DNA of 64,000 nucleotides from Vibrio caribbeanicus ATCC BAA-2122 (GTDB lineage: Bacteria; Pseudomonadota; Gammaproteobacteria; Enterobacterales; Vibrionaceae). Below, piece after piece: positions 1 through 9,943 of the stretch (its first letter is position 1; each line of letters starts with the position of its first letter). The position numbers and the translations under genes were made by a program. The DNA lies in assembly GCF_000165125.1 (NCBI RefSeq), contig NZ_AEIU01000022.1:1-64000 (forward strand). Reading direction: 5' to 3'. Under the pieces are notes generated by a model. It did no database searches and had not been told where the DNA came from. It was given only the letters and a program-made list of their open reading frames with translations.

Positions 1-310
1 CCTTAATTGGCACCAACGACGCGGCGGTGATTGGGGGCTCAGCGAGCCAGACGATCACGGAAACCAACGACGGGTCTGAGACCGCGAAGGTGACGGGCAG
101 CTTGACGGCGACGGACGTGGACAGCGAGAACGGCTTTACGGCGGGCAGCGAAAGCAAACCGGGCGGTTACGGCACGCTGACCATCGATGAAAACGGCGCG
201 TGGGAGTACGTGCGCAACGATAAAGATTTGGTGGCGGGCGACACGCAAGAAGTGTTCACGGTCACGAGTAAAGACGGCACGACCACCGACATCACCATCA
301 CCTTGAAAGG
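1..310 (+). repeat. GC-rich VCBS repeat block inside adhesin
   Basis: This stretch encodes one VCBS-like repeat using strongly G/C-ending codons, about 60% GC by eye. Downstream of base ~311 the gene switches abruptly to ordinary, more AT-rich codon use. The block is probably the last of a tandem array of such repeats lying upstream of the window. Confidence 0.6.
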
Positions 311-3300
311 TTTGAATGATGGACCAACCATCAGTTCTGTTGTTAATGGTGCAGTATCAGAAGAAGGCCTTACTGATGGTAATGTCGACAACCAAGGCTC
401 CAGTGACACGACCAATTCTAAAGTCTTCACTGGCAAATTTAATGTTGCTGACTCTGATAGTGATAATTTGAATGTATCAATATCTGGGCCTGCCGGCGTG
501 ACCTCTGAGGGTGAGTCTATCACTTGGGTTTGGGATGCTGAAAATCAAATGCTTACAGGCTCTACTCCATCCGCTTCTGTCATACAAATCGTTCTGTCAG
601 CGCCGGCTTCTAGCTCAGGTGCGGGTGAGTGGACATACACAGCAACATTGCTAGCTCCGATCGATCACTCAGATACGTCTACAGAAGATGTCCTAGATTT
701 AGATATTAACTTACTTGTTTCAGACGGACACATCGATGCACAGAGCATTATTGCGATTAAGGTAGAGGATGATTCACCCGATGCGGTGAACATCGATGCC
801 GTTAATGTCAGCGTTATTGACATCCCTGATGTATTAACAGGGAAAATATCGTTTAAAGGCAGCCACTTCTCTGGCAACCAGCTTGAGAAAGATGGCGTTG
901 TTGTTACTGCCGTTGGTTTCTTGAACAATGAGAGCGCCGAGACTGGGGCCGTTAATGTGACTCAGTCCAACCAAGGTCTTGGTGTAGCTAGCCCAGGAAA
1001 TCTCGGTTACCCACTCAGTAATGAAGTTGACTTCCGCTATGCCGGAGACCAAGGCGTGTCTGAGCAGTTAGTAATCAACTTGGATGGGAAAGTGGCATAT
1101 GGTGCGACGATCGAATTTGACCATTTGTACGGCGGTGAAAAAGAGGAAGGGGTTGCACACTTCTACCGAGATGGAGAATTGATTGCGAGTCAAAGCTTTA
1201 GTTCTGATGCTTCCAGTGGAGATTATGCACGACACTTTAGTGTCCAAGAAGGTGGCTTTGATAAGGTTGTCTTGGAAGCGACCAGTAATGGTAACGATCA
1301 TACCAAAGCGGACAATAGCGACTTTACTGTAGCAAGCATTACGTTTACCGATGCCACGAGCGATGTTGCTATCGCCCATGTTGAAGGCACTCTACAGGGG
1401 GACTTTGGTGCAGATGGTGCTGGCAGCCTACGTCTGACTGGTGCTGAAAGCGGCCTTCAAACAGGTAAAGATGGCTCGAATATTACTGTCTCTGTTCAGG
1501 CGCAAAATCCAAATAGAGTCAGTGGTTATGACGATGATGGCAAGTTGGTGTTTGACGTTCATTTCACACCTGCGACGGGTGCATGGGAGTTCATGCAATA
1601 CCAAACTATGCTTTCGCCACAAGGTGATGGAGACATTGATTTTAGCTTTAAAGTTCTCGATGCTGATGGTGATAGTGTCACAGGAACCTTCGCTGTGAAC
1701 CCATATATTCCACCGACCATAACGGTTACGGCTAACAACTTTGTGGAAGATAGTGGTACGACCAGTGTGGGTGATCCAGCGGCGACATTTAACTATACCG
1801 TTAATTCGACCAGTAATTCAGAGATCACTTTCGCTTCAGATTCAAATCTCAATCAACACTATCAACTCGACTTAGCCAACAATGCGGTGATTTTGACGGA
1901 TAAAGGGTTAGCTGCAATAAACAAGGGTGAGCAATTAGATAAAATTAATCTCATTGTAACAGAACATATTGGTAGTTATGTTGAGAGTTCTTCTGCTAGT
2001 GCGACTCCTCAAGTGACCCCAGTGGACGACGCGCCGGAGATCACGGTGACGGCGAACGACTTTACTGAGGATGATGCGACCACGGTGTTCGTGGGCGCGG
2101 TTGCGGGCACGTACCAGACGTCGGACGAAGAAGAGCACGATATTGCGGTGGACTTCAGCACTGACAAAGACAGTGGACATTACACCTTGTCCAACGGTCA
2201 GGTGTTGCTGACGCAAGCCGGGGTGGACGTGATAAACGCAGGCAACGACTTGGCGGCGATTGAGTTAACGGCGACGGCGAACGGGCTGGAAGGCCACGGC
2301 AGCGCGACGCCGAATGTAATTCAAACAAATGATGCCCCAACGATCGAGAACGTAACAACGGGCTCTGTATCTGAGGAGGGGCTAGCATCTGGAATACAAG
2401 ATGATCTGGGTTCACCCGATACTACCAATGACACTTCGGTTAATGGCTCTTTCGTTATTAGTGATGTTGATAGTGACTCATTGACGGTCTCGCTGACTGG
2501 GCCAGACGGTCTAACCTCGGGCGGAGAGAGTATTACTTGGAGTTGGAATGCAGTTGAGAACAAGTTGATTGGCTCTACGTCCACAGGCACTGTAATGGAA
2601 ATTACCGTCACTGAGCCTAATGATAATGGGAAAGGAACTTGGGACTACACGGCGACCTTACTTAAACCTCTTGACCATCAAAATGATACTAGCGAAGATG
2701 CATTGAGTGTTAACCTTGGCATTGTAGCGTCAGATGGTAGTATTGAAACCAACACGCCGCTTGTAATCAGTGTTGAAGATGATGCTCTAGTTGTCACAGA
2801 CAAAGCAGCAGTTGACTTCACTCTTAATAACCTACCGGATGTGGTTACTGGGCAAGTGTCTTTCCGAGGTAATTCTGGTTCTTCTAATACTGCTCAGTTA
2901 CTTGCAGATAAAGGTATTATCGTCACCGCACTTGGCTTTACTTCCTATGAAAGTAATGTTCTTGGTACGGCAGATGTAAACCAATCTCAGCATGGAATTG
3001 GCGTGCATAGTTCAGCCAGTCTCGGTTTACCATTCAGTAATGAAGTTGATTACCGCTTCGCTAATAACAGCGAAGGCAAACCTGGTGTTTCTGAAGAACT
3101 CATTATCGATTTGCAGGGTAAAGTTGCATTCGGAGCAGCCATAGAGTTCGATAAAATGTTTAGTAATGAGCCTGAAAGCGGTGTTGCAACTTTTTATCGA
3201 AATGGCGTTGAAGTTTTCGAGCAAACTTTTAGCTCTGACAAAACAAGCGGTGATTATGCCAAGAACTTTGATGTACATGAGGGTGGCTTCGATAAGATAG

Positions 3301-6300
3301 TACTAAAAGCCACAGGTAATGGAAACACAGCTTCACAGCAAGACAACAGTGACTTTACAGTCGCGTCCATTACCTTCCCTGATCCGTCTGATAAAACCAT
3401 GATTGCCAGAGCAGAAGGGACACTGCAAATTGAGTATGGTGCAGATGGTTTCGGCAGTGTGAGCAATTTGTACCTAGTGGAGGCAGAAACTGGCCTCAAA
3501 ACAGCAAATGGCCACGACGTTGACGACGTTGTCGTTTCGGTTAATGCAAATGATAAGAACTCTCTCGTGGGCCGTGATACCAATGGACAGCTCGTTTTTG
3601 AAGTTCATTTAACACCTACGACAGGTCAATGGGAGTTTTTCCAATATAAGTCAATGCTTGTGCCACAAGGTGATAATGATATTGACTTTACCTTTGTTGC
3701 CACCGATGGTGATGGTGATAAAGTCACAGGCGTATTTAGCGTTAATCCATTTACGAGACCTGTTATTAATGTCGACGGAAAAGTGCTCATCGAGGATGAT
3801 GGTGTAGCTGAGGGTACCGTAGCTGCTTCCTATTCTACCCATTATGAAAATAGTGAAGTTACAGTGACTATTACTGAAGGAACCGATCCTAATGCCTACT
3901 ACACTTTGGATTCAGTCAACCAAACTGTTAAGTTGACTGGAGCCGGTGCTGCTGAGGTCAACGCAGGAAATAATTTACCTCCGGTAAGTTTAACCGTGGT
4001 GCATAATTCAGCGAATACAACACTTAAGGGGATTGGTGAAGGTACTCCTACAGTACAAACTGTAAATGATGCTCCTGAAATTACAGTGGATACTTTTGCT
4101 ACCTCGGGTAAAGAAGATGAAACGTTTGCACTTAAACTAAGTGAACTGATTGTTACTGATGAAGAGGGCGATGCTTACTTTATCAAAAATATTACAGTAG
4201 ACCCTCAATATGGGGAGCTTACTCTCACACGTGATAGTGAAAATAAGGTGGTAGGTGCAGAATTTAAACCTGCTGCTGATCGTCATTTTGTTGGTGACAA
4301 CAATGTTCCATTCCAGGTTACGGTCTCAGATGGAGACAAACAAAGTACGGCTACGGTGGGGCTAAATGTAGAGGCTCAAGTCGATCGTGTAATTGTGACA
4401 GCCACTATGTCGGATTCACCAGAGATAATCGGTTCAACTACTATGTATCCAGTTGACATCAATATTGAATTACTAGATAGAGATGGCAGCGAACGTATCA
4501 AAACTGTGACTATTAGTGGACTACCCCAACATAGTACCATTTTCGCTAATGATATGTGGCTTGGTAATGCTGATCAGCACGGTGAAATTACTATTGATGA
4601 CGACTCGTGGAACAATGATGCAGAGTATTATATAAAACTCCCAGGTAACGATACTCAGGCAAATATTACAGTCACTGCGACAATAGTTGAGCAATCAACA
4701 GGTCAACGACAAACGGCCTCAGATACCGTTAGCTTAAATGAAGTGATTAGCCACGAAGGAACGGAAGGTCAGTTCAGTACTTCACTTGGCGAGGCGAATG
4801 ATATCGTGATTGGAGATCTACAAGGTGCTGTTGTGACTCCGGGCAAGAGTCATAATGTTGCCTTTATGGTGGATACCTCTGGAAGCATGTCCAACAGTGA
4901 TATGGCAGAGATTAAGAATCAATTGAAATCTGTAATGGTTCAGTTAAAAGATAGCGTGAGCGGTGAACATGCGGGAGAGGTGAATGTCTTTATTGCTGAT
5001 TTCGATAACCCTACACGCGCTCTCATCTCGGTTAAATTGGATGATTCAAATGCACTGCAAACGCTTAATACTATGATTGATAGTATGTCGAGGGGAGGTG
5101 GTACTAACTATGAGGACGTATTCAAAACAACTGCAAACTGGTTTGAAAGTGATCAGGCAAAATCCAATACAGACGCAATCAATATTGCCTACTTTGTTAC
5201 GGATGGTCATGCCACGGCTTACAGTGAAGACGTATCCACAGAAAATTGGTTCGTGTCTAATGATCAGAATACATGGACTAGAGTTTCTGAGCTCGTTAGT
5301 AATTTGAATGGAACGATTGATGAACCAATAATATTCACTTCACACAGTGGAATCCCTCAATATAGCACTAATGAAATAGTAGTGCGTGATTTCAAAATTG
5401 AGACTAACGGAAGGATCTACATCGAAGGCGCGACAGGAGTGTGGAGAAATACACCTTATCATGTACGTCCTGATGGTGATGGTGGTTTTGAAGTTGTAGA
5501 CCTTGTTGGAGGTTATCGTGTGGACTCTATCGACTATCAGCAAGCTTCGGAAGCATTTAATCAGCATTTAAAAGCCCATGTCACTGTTGAAGCTATAGGA
5601 ATCGGCCAAAATGTTGCCACTAACTATCTTGACGATTTCGATTCAGATACCATGGTCGCCAATAAGATTGACGTGACTCAACTTGCCGATACCATAATGG
5701 GCAAAGTGAGTAACCTTGTCCCAACAGAAGACTCTATCCGGGGTAATGATGGCGATGATATATTGTTCGGTGACAATATCATGTTGCCAGACACGGGTGG
5801 ACAAGGTTATCAAGCGATCGAATCTTACGTTGCTGATAAACTGGGACTTGAGACAGTTAATAGTGCTCAAGTTAGTCATTATGTTCGTGAACATGCTTCG
5901 GAATTTGAGTATTCTACTCAAGATCAGAAAGATGACTTCCTTGAAGGCCGCAAAGGTAGTGATGTGCTCTTCGGACAAGGAGGAGATGATCAACTGCATG
6001 GTGATAAAGGCAACGATATGCTTATTGGCGGCCTTGGAAATGACATTCTTACTGGTGGTGAAGGTTCAGATCTATTTAAATGGGTTAATGTTGAAAATGG
6101 TGCAAAAGACGTTATAAAGGACTTTGATCGTGACCATGGTGACCGTATTGACTTATCCGATATTTTTGAAGGCTTGAATGATACGGAAGTTGATCAGTTA
6201 CTTGACAGCATAGAGAGCTCGGCCTCAGTGAATGATAATGGTCATGCAACTATTACGGTAGCTAAAGGAGCAAGCTCGATGACGATTGAGTTCGAAAATA

Positions 6301-6377
6301 TCTCCACCAGCTCTGAGTTATCTGAGTTAACAGATTATCTGTTTAACCAGCATGGTTTGAAATATAACGACTATTGA
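1..6377 (+). CDS. Giant RTX/VCBS-repeat adhesin with vWA domain, C-terminal part (5' truncated)
   Basis: The reading frame is open to the left window edge (first full codon at base 3), so only the last ~2,120 residues are seen. From base 27, residues ~1-95 are a VCBS-type repeat (GTLTIDENGAWEYV). Residues ~98-670 and ~770-1345 are two long paralogous units, separated by and followed by short repeats beginning DAPEITV. A von Willebrand A domain spans ~1607-1870, with the MIDAS motif DTSGS near 1615. RTX glycine/aspartate nonapeptides (GNDGDDILFG, GGLGNDILTGG) lie at ~1902-2020, then a DxIxDFxxxxGDRIDLSDIF type I secretion tail. This architecture is that of LapA/BapA-like surface adhesins exported by a type I system, used for biofilm or surface attachment. 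The N-terminal retention module and the transporter genes are not in view. Family assignment is firm; the ligand is unknown. Confidence 0.93.
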   Translation, partial: LIGTNDAAVIGGSASQTITETNDGSETAKVTGSLTATDVDSENGFTAGSESKPGGYGTLTIDENGAWEYVRNDKDLVAGDTQEVFTVTSKDGTTTDITITLKGLNDGPTISSVVNGAVSEEGLTDGNVDNQGSSDTTNSKVFTGKFNVADSDSDNLNVSISGPAGVTSEGESITWVWDAENQMLTGSTPSASVIQIVLSAPASSSGAGEWTYTATLLAPIDHSDTSTEDVLDLDINLLVSDGHIDAQSIIAIKVEDDSPDAVNIDAVNVSVIDIPDVLTGKISFKGSHFSGNQLEKDGVVVTAVGFLNNESAETGAVNVTQSNQGLGVASPGNLGYPLSNEVDFRYAGDQGVSEQLVINLDGKVAYGATIEFDHLYGGEKEEGVAHFYRDGELIASQSFSSDASSGDYARHFSVQEGGFDKVVLEATSNGNDHTKADNSDFTVASITFTDATSDVAIAHVEGTLQGDFGADGAGSLRLTGAESGLQTGKDGSNITVSVQAQNPNRVSGYDDDGKLVFDVHFTPATGAWEFMQYQTMLSPQGDGDIDFSFKVLDADGDSVTGTFAVNPYIPPTITVTANNFVEDSGTTSVGDPAATFNYTVNSTSNSEITFASDSNLNQHYQLDLANNAVILTDKGLAAINKGEQLDKINLIVTEHIGSYVESSSASATPQVTPVDDAPEITVTANDFTEDDATTVFVGAVAGTYQTSDEEEHDIAVDFSTDKDSGHYTLSNGQVLLTQAGVDVINAGNDLAAIELTATANGLEGHGSATPNVIQTNDAPTIENVTTGSVSEEGLASGIQDDLGSPDTTNDTSVNGSFVISDVDSDSLTVSLTGPDGLTSGGESITWSWNAVENKLIGSTSTGTVMEITVTEPNDNGKGTWDYTATLLKPLDHQNDTSEDALSVNLGIVASDGSIETNTPLVISVEDDALVVTDKAAVDFTLNNLPDVVTGQVSFRGNSGSSNTAQLLADKGIIVTALGFTSYESNVLGTADVNQSQHGIGVHSSASLGLPFSNEVDYRFANNSEGKPGVSEELIIDLQGKVAFGAAIEFDKMFSNEPESGVATFYRNGVEVFEQTFSSDKTSGDYAKNFDVHEGGFDKIVLKATGNGNTASQQDNSDFTVASITFPDPSDKTMIARAEGTLQIEYGADGFGSVSNLYLVEAETGLKTANGHDVDDVVVSVNANDKNSLVGRDTNGQLVFEVHLTPTTGQWEFFQYKSMLVPQGDNDIDFTFVATDGDGDKVTGVFSVNPFTRPVINVDGKVLIEDDGVAEGTVAASYSTHYENSEVTVTITEGTDPNAYYTLDSVNQTVKLTGAGAAEVNAGNNLPPVSLTVVHNSANTTLKGIGEGTPTVQTVNDAPEITVDTFATSGKEDETFALKLSELIVTDEEGDAYFIKNITVDPQYGELTLTRDSENKVVGAEFKPAADRHFVGDNNVPFQVTVSDGDKQSTATVGLNVEAQVDRVIVTATMSDSPEIIGSTTMYPVDINIELLDRDGSERIKTVTISGLPQHSTIFANDMWLGNADQHGEITIDDDSWNNDAEYYIKLPGNDTQANITVTATIVEQSTGQRQTASDTVSLNEVISHEGTEGQFSTSLGEANDIVIGDLQGAVVTPGKSHNVAFMVDTSGSMSNSDMAEIKNQLKSVMVQLKDSVSGEHAGEVNVFIADFDNPTRALISVKLDDSNALQTLNTMIDSMSRGGGTNYEDVFKTTANWFESDQAKSNTDAINIAYFVTDGHATAYSEDVSTENWFVSNDQNTWTRVSELVSNLNGTIDEPIIFTSHSGIPQYSTNEIVVRDFKIETNGRIYIEGATGVWRNTPYHVRPDGDGGFEVVDLVGGYRVDSIDYQQASEAFNQHLKAHVTVEAIGIGQNVATNYLDDFDSDTMVANKIDVTQLADTIMGKVSNLVPTEDSIRGNDGDDILFGDNIMLPDTGGQGYQAIESYVADKLGLETVNSAQVSHYVREHASEFEYSTQDQKDDFLEGRKGSDVLFGQGGDDQLHGDKGNDMLIGGLGNDILTGGEGSDLFKWVNVENGAKDVIKDFDRDHGDRIDLSDIFEGLNDTEVDQLLDSIESSASVNDNGHATITVAKGASSMTIEFENISTSSELSELTDYLFNQHGLKYNDY
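321..4075 (+). repeat. Two ~2-kb paralogous adhesin units in tandem
   Basis: Unit 1 begins near 321 (PTISSVVNGAVSEEGL) and unit 2 near 2334 (PTIENVTTGSVSEEGL). Both then run through matched segments such as SNEVDFRYA/SNEVDYRFA, GGFDKVVLEAT/GGFDKIVLKAT, DNSDFTVASITF in both, and FAVNP/FSVNP. Each ends with a short ITVTANDF-type repeat. The DNA is clearly diverged, so this is an old duplication. Confidence 0.85.
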
Positions 6378-6392
6378 TTGTGTGTTTGAATA

Positions 6393-6421
6393 AAAAGCCG
6401 GGCTCAGTGCCCGGCTTTTAT
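6393..6421. terminator. Bidirectional terminator between adhesin and rlmI
   Basis: An inverted repeat AAAGCCGGGC / GCCCGGCTTT with a short loop, A-rich on the left and T-rich on the right. It lies between the convergent adhesin and rlmI genes and can serve both. Confidence 0.85.
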
Positions 6422-6438
6422 TTACTTACACGCCCTTG

Positions 6439-6451
6439 GTGACGCTGTCAC
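6439..6451. promoter_or_regulatory. matS site (MatP-binding), perfect match
   Basis: GTGACGCTGTCAC fits the published E. coli/Vibrio matS consensus GTGACRNYGTCAC at every position. It lies between the adhesin stop and the rlmI stop. MatP, encoded in this window at 50628, binds such sites in the terminus macrodomain. Binding here is inferred. Confidence 0.8.
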
Positions 6452-6460
6452 ATTTTTGGG

Positions 6461-7654
6461 CTAAAGCACTTTACAAGCAAAACCTTTCAGATAGAAGCCT
6501 TCTGGGTAAGCGCTATCTGTAGGATGGTCTGCGGCTTGTTCAAATCGTTCAATAAATTTAACTTTGCGCCCTGAGTCAAGAGCGGCATCGGCAATTACTT
6601 TTTGAAATAAATCAGCACTCATTAAACCCGAGCACGAGTAGGTTAATAGTGTTCCACCCGGCTTGAGGATTTGCATTGCCAGCATGTTAATATCTTTGTA
6701 GCCGTTAGCGCCTGATGTCAGATTATTTTTGCTTGAAACAAACTTGGGTGGATCCATGATAACGACATCAAATTTGGTGCCTTGCTCACGATATTCCCTA
6801 AGCAGCTTGAACACATCTGCGTTAAGAAAAACGGCTTTTTTCTTGGAAACATCAAAGTTGTTGAGTTCTGCATTGCTTTTGGCTAGGTCTAGTGCAGGCT
6901 GAGAAACATCGGCATTAATGACACGAGCAGCGCCACCTTTCATTGAATAAAGACCAAATCCACCTGTGTAAGAGAAACAGTTGAGAACCTCTTTGTCTCT
7001 GACATATTTCATCGCTTGTTTTCTGCTATCACGTTGATCCAGATAGAAGCCAGTTTTATGACCTGTCTTGATATCAACGGCAATCTTTATTCCATTTTCT
7101 TCAATGACAATGGAATTTGGTGGCTGTTCACCATGAAGAACTCCAGTACATTCTTCAAGTCCCTCTTTTTTACGTATAGAAACATCAGAGCGTTCGTAGA
7201 TATTACAATCAGGGAAAATAGTAATCAGTGCCTCTATAATCGTGTCTTTTAAATACTCTGCTCCCGCACTGAGAAACTGACAAACCAAGAAACTTTGGTA
7301 CTTGTCAATGGTGATCCCAGGTAGGGAATCAGATTCACCCGCGACAAGTCGAAAACCAGTCAGACCGTCCCTTACTATAATGTCCTTTCTTAAGAGCAGA
7401 GCATCCTCAAAGCGAGAAATGAAGAACGACTTATTTATTTCTTTATTTTTAAAAGACCACACTCTTGCTCGAATCTGCGATTTAGGAGAGTAGGCGGCTT
7501 TTGCAAGCCATTTTCCATCATTGGAATAAACATCAATTGTCTCACCAAGTTTCGGCTCACCTTGCACATTTTTTATGGCCCCAGAAAAGATCCAAGGATG
7601 TTTTCGTTTTAAAGATTTTTCACGGCCTTTTAAAAGGTATATAGCAGGAGTCAT
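6461..7654 (-). CDS. rlmI: 23S rRNA m5C1962 methyltransferase RlmI
   Basis: A 397-residue protein, against about 396 in E. coli RlmI (YccW). The N-terminal ~75 residues form a PUA RNA-binding domain ([20 protein letters not shown]). The Rossmann SAM-binding part has [12 protein letters not shown] (motif I), [11 protein letters not shown] (motif IV) and YSCSG, which carries the motif VI cysteine expected in m5C methyltransferases. It methylates C1962 of 23S rRNA using S-adenosylmethionine. ATG start. The gene stands alone between two terminators, although acyP and tusE, its usual neighbours, are nearby. Confidence 0.95.
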   Translation of the reverse strand: MTPAIYLLKGREKSLKRKHPWIFSGAIKNVQGEPKLGETIDVYSNDGKWLAKAAYSPKSQIRARVWSFKNKEINKSFFISRFEDALLLRKDIIVRDGLTGFRLVAGESDSLPGITIDKYQSFLVCQFLSAGAEYLKDTIIEALITIFPDCNIYERSDVSIRKKEGLEECTGVLHGEQPPNSIVIEENGIKIAVDIKTGHKTGFYLDQRDSRKQAMKYVRDKEVLNCFSYTGGFGLYSMKGGAARVINADVSQPALDLAKSNAELNNFDVSKKKAVFLNADVFKLLREYREQGTKFDVVIMDPPKFVSSKNNLTSGANGYKDINMLAMQILKPGGTLLTYSCSGLMSADLFQKVIADAALDSGRKVKFIERFEQAADHPTDSAYPEGFYLKGFACKVL

Positions 7655-7718
7655 TGGTACTCGTTCTTCTGGATGAAAAAAGGAGGATATTTTCTAGTAA
7701 GTATTTCTGAAAAGCAAA

Positions 7719-7745
7719 TAAAAGAGCCGCAAAAAGCGGCTTAGT
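7719..7745 (-). terminator. Terminator of the chemoreceptor gene
   Basis: On the minus strand the stop codon is followed by AGCCGC-loop-GCGGCT and then CTTTTATTT, a standard intrinsic terminator. Confidence 0.8.
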
Positions 7746-9122
7746 TTAGGCTCTTATCCCATCAAGGAGTTTTTCGAGCTGGTTACTTTGATTTGTGAGT
7801 TTACTGATGGTAAGTGTATTTTCACTGATCATGTTGTGAACGTTTGTAGCTTGATTGCGAACCTCTTCAACACTTTCAGCAATGTTTACTGCGACAACGC
7901 CTTGTTGCTCTGCTGCTGTGGCTATTTGAATACTACTATCAGAGATTCTTTGATTTTTTTTGGTTAACGTACCGATCTCTACATCAACCTCAGACATTTT
8001 TTGTTTACCTGTTGATGCGTTGGACACTGTTTTTTCCATCAAATGTGTTAAAGAACGGCTATTTTTTTGAACAGCCTCAATCATTGATTGAATTTCTCCA
8101 GTCGCTTGCTGAGTTCGACTTGCTAATGCTCTGACTTCATCAGCAACAACGGCAAAGCCTCGGCCTTGTTCACCAGCTCTGGCTGCTTCAATCGCTGCAT
8201 TCAGAGCTAACAAGTTAGTTTGTTCTGATATCCCTCGGATTGTTGCAACAACATCATCGATTTGTGCAGTGTTACTCTCCAATTGAGATACAGCATCAGA
8301 AGCAGATTGAATTTCAAATGAGAGGTTCGAAATGGAGTCTAGTGTACGAACTACTTTTGTTTGTCCTTCTGCTGCGACAGTATGAGCCTGAACTGTTTGT
8401 GTACTTGAGTCTTGAGCCAAGTTGGCTACATCTCTAATCGTTGCTACCATCTCCTCGGTGGCGCTTGCCAGAGAGTTTAAATGTTCTTGCTGTACCCCCG
8501 ATATTTCGTGGCTTCTTTGGTTCGACTGGCTTAAATCGGCGCTAATACTTTGCATTAAAGTGATTGATTTTTGGATTGATAAAACCATGTTTTGCTCTCG
8601 TTCAGCCACTTTGTCTATCGTTATCGCAATATCACTAAATTCATCTCTCACTTTAAAGAAATTCATTCTTTCCGTTAAATCTCCATCTGCAAGCGTTTTT
8701 AAAGCTTTGTTCATAGTGAACATTGCTCCGCCGATAAATGTCATAATGTAATAGACACTCATGGTCATGATAAACAACACTGAAAAGATAATGACCATCT
8801 CAGCAATATTCAATGAAGAGAGTAAACTGTTTTTATTTTCTAATAAGAGAGTACTTTTTGTATTTGAGGAGGTGTTTTCTCCTAGACTAGTCAAAATAGT
8901 GTCTATTTTTTTTTGACTAACGTAGCCATCATTTATTAAATTTTTTACCAATTGATACTCTGTATTATATTGATTATGTAACATTCTCTCAGCGGCATTA
9001 TTAAAGACCAGACTAACTGAGATCAGAGCGATAATTGGCAAGATTAAGAGCAGGGAGAATTTTTCTTGTATCTTTAAATGAATGAGATATCTATCAATCC
9101 AACGAAATGGTATTTCTTTCAT
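7746..9122 (-). CDS. Methyl-accepting chemotaxis protein
   Basis: A 458-residue transmembrane chemoreceptor. TM1 is at ~20-42, followed by a short periplasmic stretch of ~65 residues rich in Asn/Ser/Leu, then TM2 at ~109-135 and a HAMP linker to ~190. The cytoplasmic signalling domain contains the invariant hairpin tip [19 protein letters not shown] and [12 protein letters not shown]. It would couple through CheW to CheA. The periplasmic segment is too short for a Cache or four-helix sensor domain, so it may sense membrane or energy state, or a partner protein; that is inference. Single-gene unit with its own terminator. Confidence 0.93.
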   Translation of the reverse strand: MKEIPFRWIDRYLIHLKIQEKFSLLLILPIIALISVSLVFNNAAERMLHNQYNTEYQLVKNLINDGYVSQKKIDTILTSLGENTSSNTKSTLLLENKNSLLSSLNIAEMVIIFSVLFIMTMSVYYIMTFIGGAMFTMNKALKTLADGDLTERMNFFKVRDEFSDIAITIDKVAEREQNMVLSIQKSITLMQSISADLSQSNQRSHEISGVQQEHLNSLASATEEMVATIRDVANLAQDSSTQTVQAHTVAAEGQTKVVRTLDSISNLSFEIQSASDAVSQLESNTAQIDDVVATIRGISEQTNLLALNAAIEAARAGEQGRGFAVVADEVRALASRTQQATGEIQSMIEAVQKNSRSLTHLMEKTVSNASTGKQKMSEVDVEIGTLTKKNQRISDSSIQIATAAEQQGVVAVNIAESVEEVRNQATNVHNMISENTLTISKLTNQSNQLEKLLDGIRA

Positions 9123-9212
9123 AGTTCCTTTACCTAGTAAAAACCTACAACGTCACTGTGCAAGATTAGAATGGTTTTATAGCATTTAGATAACATTAAG
9201 GGTATGAAAGTA

Positions 9213-9482
9213 ATGAAAAATTGTGAGAGGTTCACTATAAAAGGGCATGTTCAAGGAGTGGGTTTTCGTTATCACACGTATTTGGAAGCGAGAAAGCTAG
9301 ACTTAGTAGGATATGCGAAAAACTTAACAGATGGTAGCGTTGAAGTGATTGCTTGTGGAGAAAAAGAGCCAATTGAAACGCTTGCAACTTGGCTCAAATC
9401 CGGTCCGAGTCATGCGATAGTAATTAGCGTGGCCAGGGAACAGGCAAAAGACGAAGGTCATGTGGATTTTGATATTCTCTAA
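9213..9482 (+). CDS. acyP: Acylphosphatase
   Basis: A small enzyme hydrolysing acyl-phosphates. GHVQGVGFRYHTY contains the phosphate loop and catalytic arginine, and YAKNLTDGSVEV carries the catalytic asparagine. An in-frame ATG exists at 9204, but its only Shine-Dalgarno-like sequence (AAGGG) ends one base before it. The same AAGGG is 10 bases from the ATG at 9213, which gives an 89-residue protein close to the family length, so 9213 is preferred. In enterics yccX sits beside tusE and rlmI, as here, with tusE convergent. Confidence 0.92.
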   Translation: MKNCERFTIKGHVQGVGFRYHTYLEARKLDLVGYAKNLTDGSVEVIACGEKEPIETLATWLKSGPSHAIVISVAREQAKDEGHVDFDIL

Positions 9483-9500
9483 CTTAACTATGAGTTAGAG

Positions 9501-9830
9501 TTATAGGCATTTGGCTGGTTTTGGAAGGCCTGCAAGCTTAGTCGCCTGCTTTGCTGGACCTTGTTTAAATAATTTAAATAGATACTTACTATTACCTTTT
9601 TCTGGGCCATGCTTTTTCTCGATGGCTTTTACCAACATTCTTACCGCGGGAGAAGTATTGAATTCTTCATAGAACTCTCTTACGAAAAGAATGATTTCTA
9701 TATGAGCATCGGTCAGCTCTATTCCTTCCCTGTTGGCAAGCACTTCAATCATTCCCTGATCCCATTGAGAGTGATCCAGTAGATAACCTTGTGAGTCGGT
9801 TTCAATATTATTGCCCTTATATTCAAACAT
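9501..9830 (-). CDS. tusE: Sulfur-relay protein TusE (DsrC family)
   Basis: A 109-residue DsrC/TusE protein, the last carrier of the TusA-TusBCD-TusE persulfide relay that supplies sulfur to MnmA for the 2-thiouridine of tRNA wobble bases. The catalytic penultimate cysteine is present (PKPAKCL end), as is the typical WDQGMIEVLANREGIELTD segment. The frame extends 22 codons upstream, but the ATG at 9830 has GGAAAG five bases before it and matches the family N-terminus, so it is taken as the start. Confidence 0.94.
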   Translation of the reverse strand: MFEYKGNNIETDSQGYLLDHSQWDQGMIEVLANREGIELTDAHIEIILFVREFYEEFNTSPAVRMLVKAIEKKHGPEKGNSKYLFKLFKQGPAKQATKLAGLPKPAKCL

Positions 9831-9901
9831 ATGGCTTTCCGAGTAAATAGTACGTGATAGGGTAGTGGAGCATACCTTGATTAAGTAAGATAGCAAGTAA
9901 C

Positions 9902-9930
9902 AAAAAACCCGAGCATGCTCGGGTTTTTTC
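9902..9930. terminator. Terminator downstream of yccA
   Basis: AAAAAACCCGAGC / GCTCGGGTTTTTT inverted repeat immediately downstream of yccA on the minus strand and upstream of tusE. It is a strong intrinsic terminator, symmetrical enough to work in both directions. Confidence 0.88.
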
Positions 9931-9943
9931 TAAGTAACCAGCA

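Noticed and set aside
1669-1681. GTGATAGTGTCAC, 12/13 to matS, in the adhesin
   Set aside because: Asp/Gly/Val-rich repeat coding makes GTGAT...GTCAC common here (a similar 11/13 match lies near 3714), so it is probably incidental.
39-6000. Many open frames antisense to the adhesin
   Set aside because: They shadow repetitive coding sequence; no ribosome-binding sites or family features.
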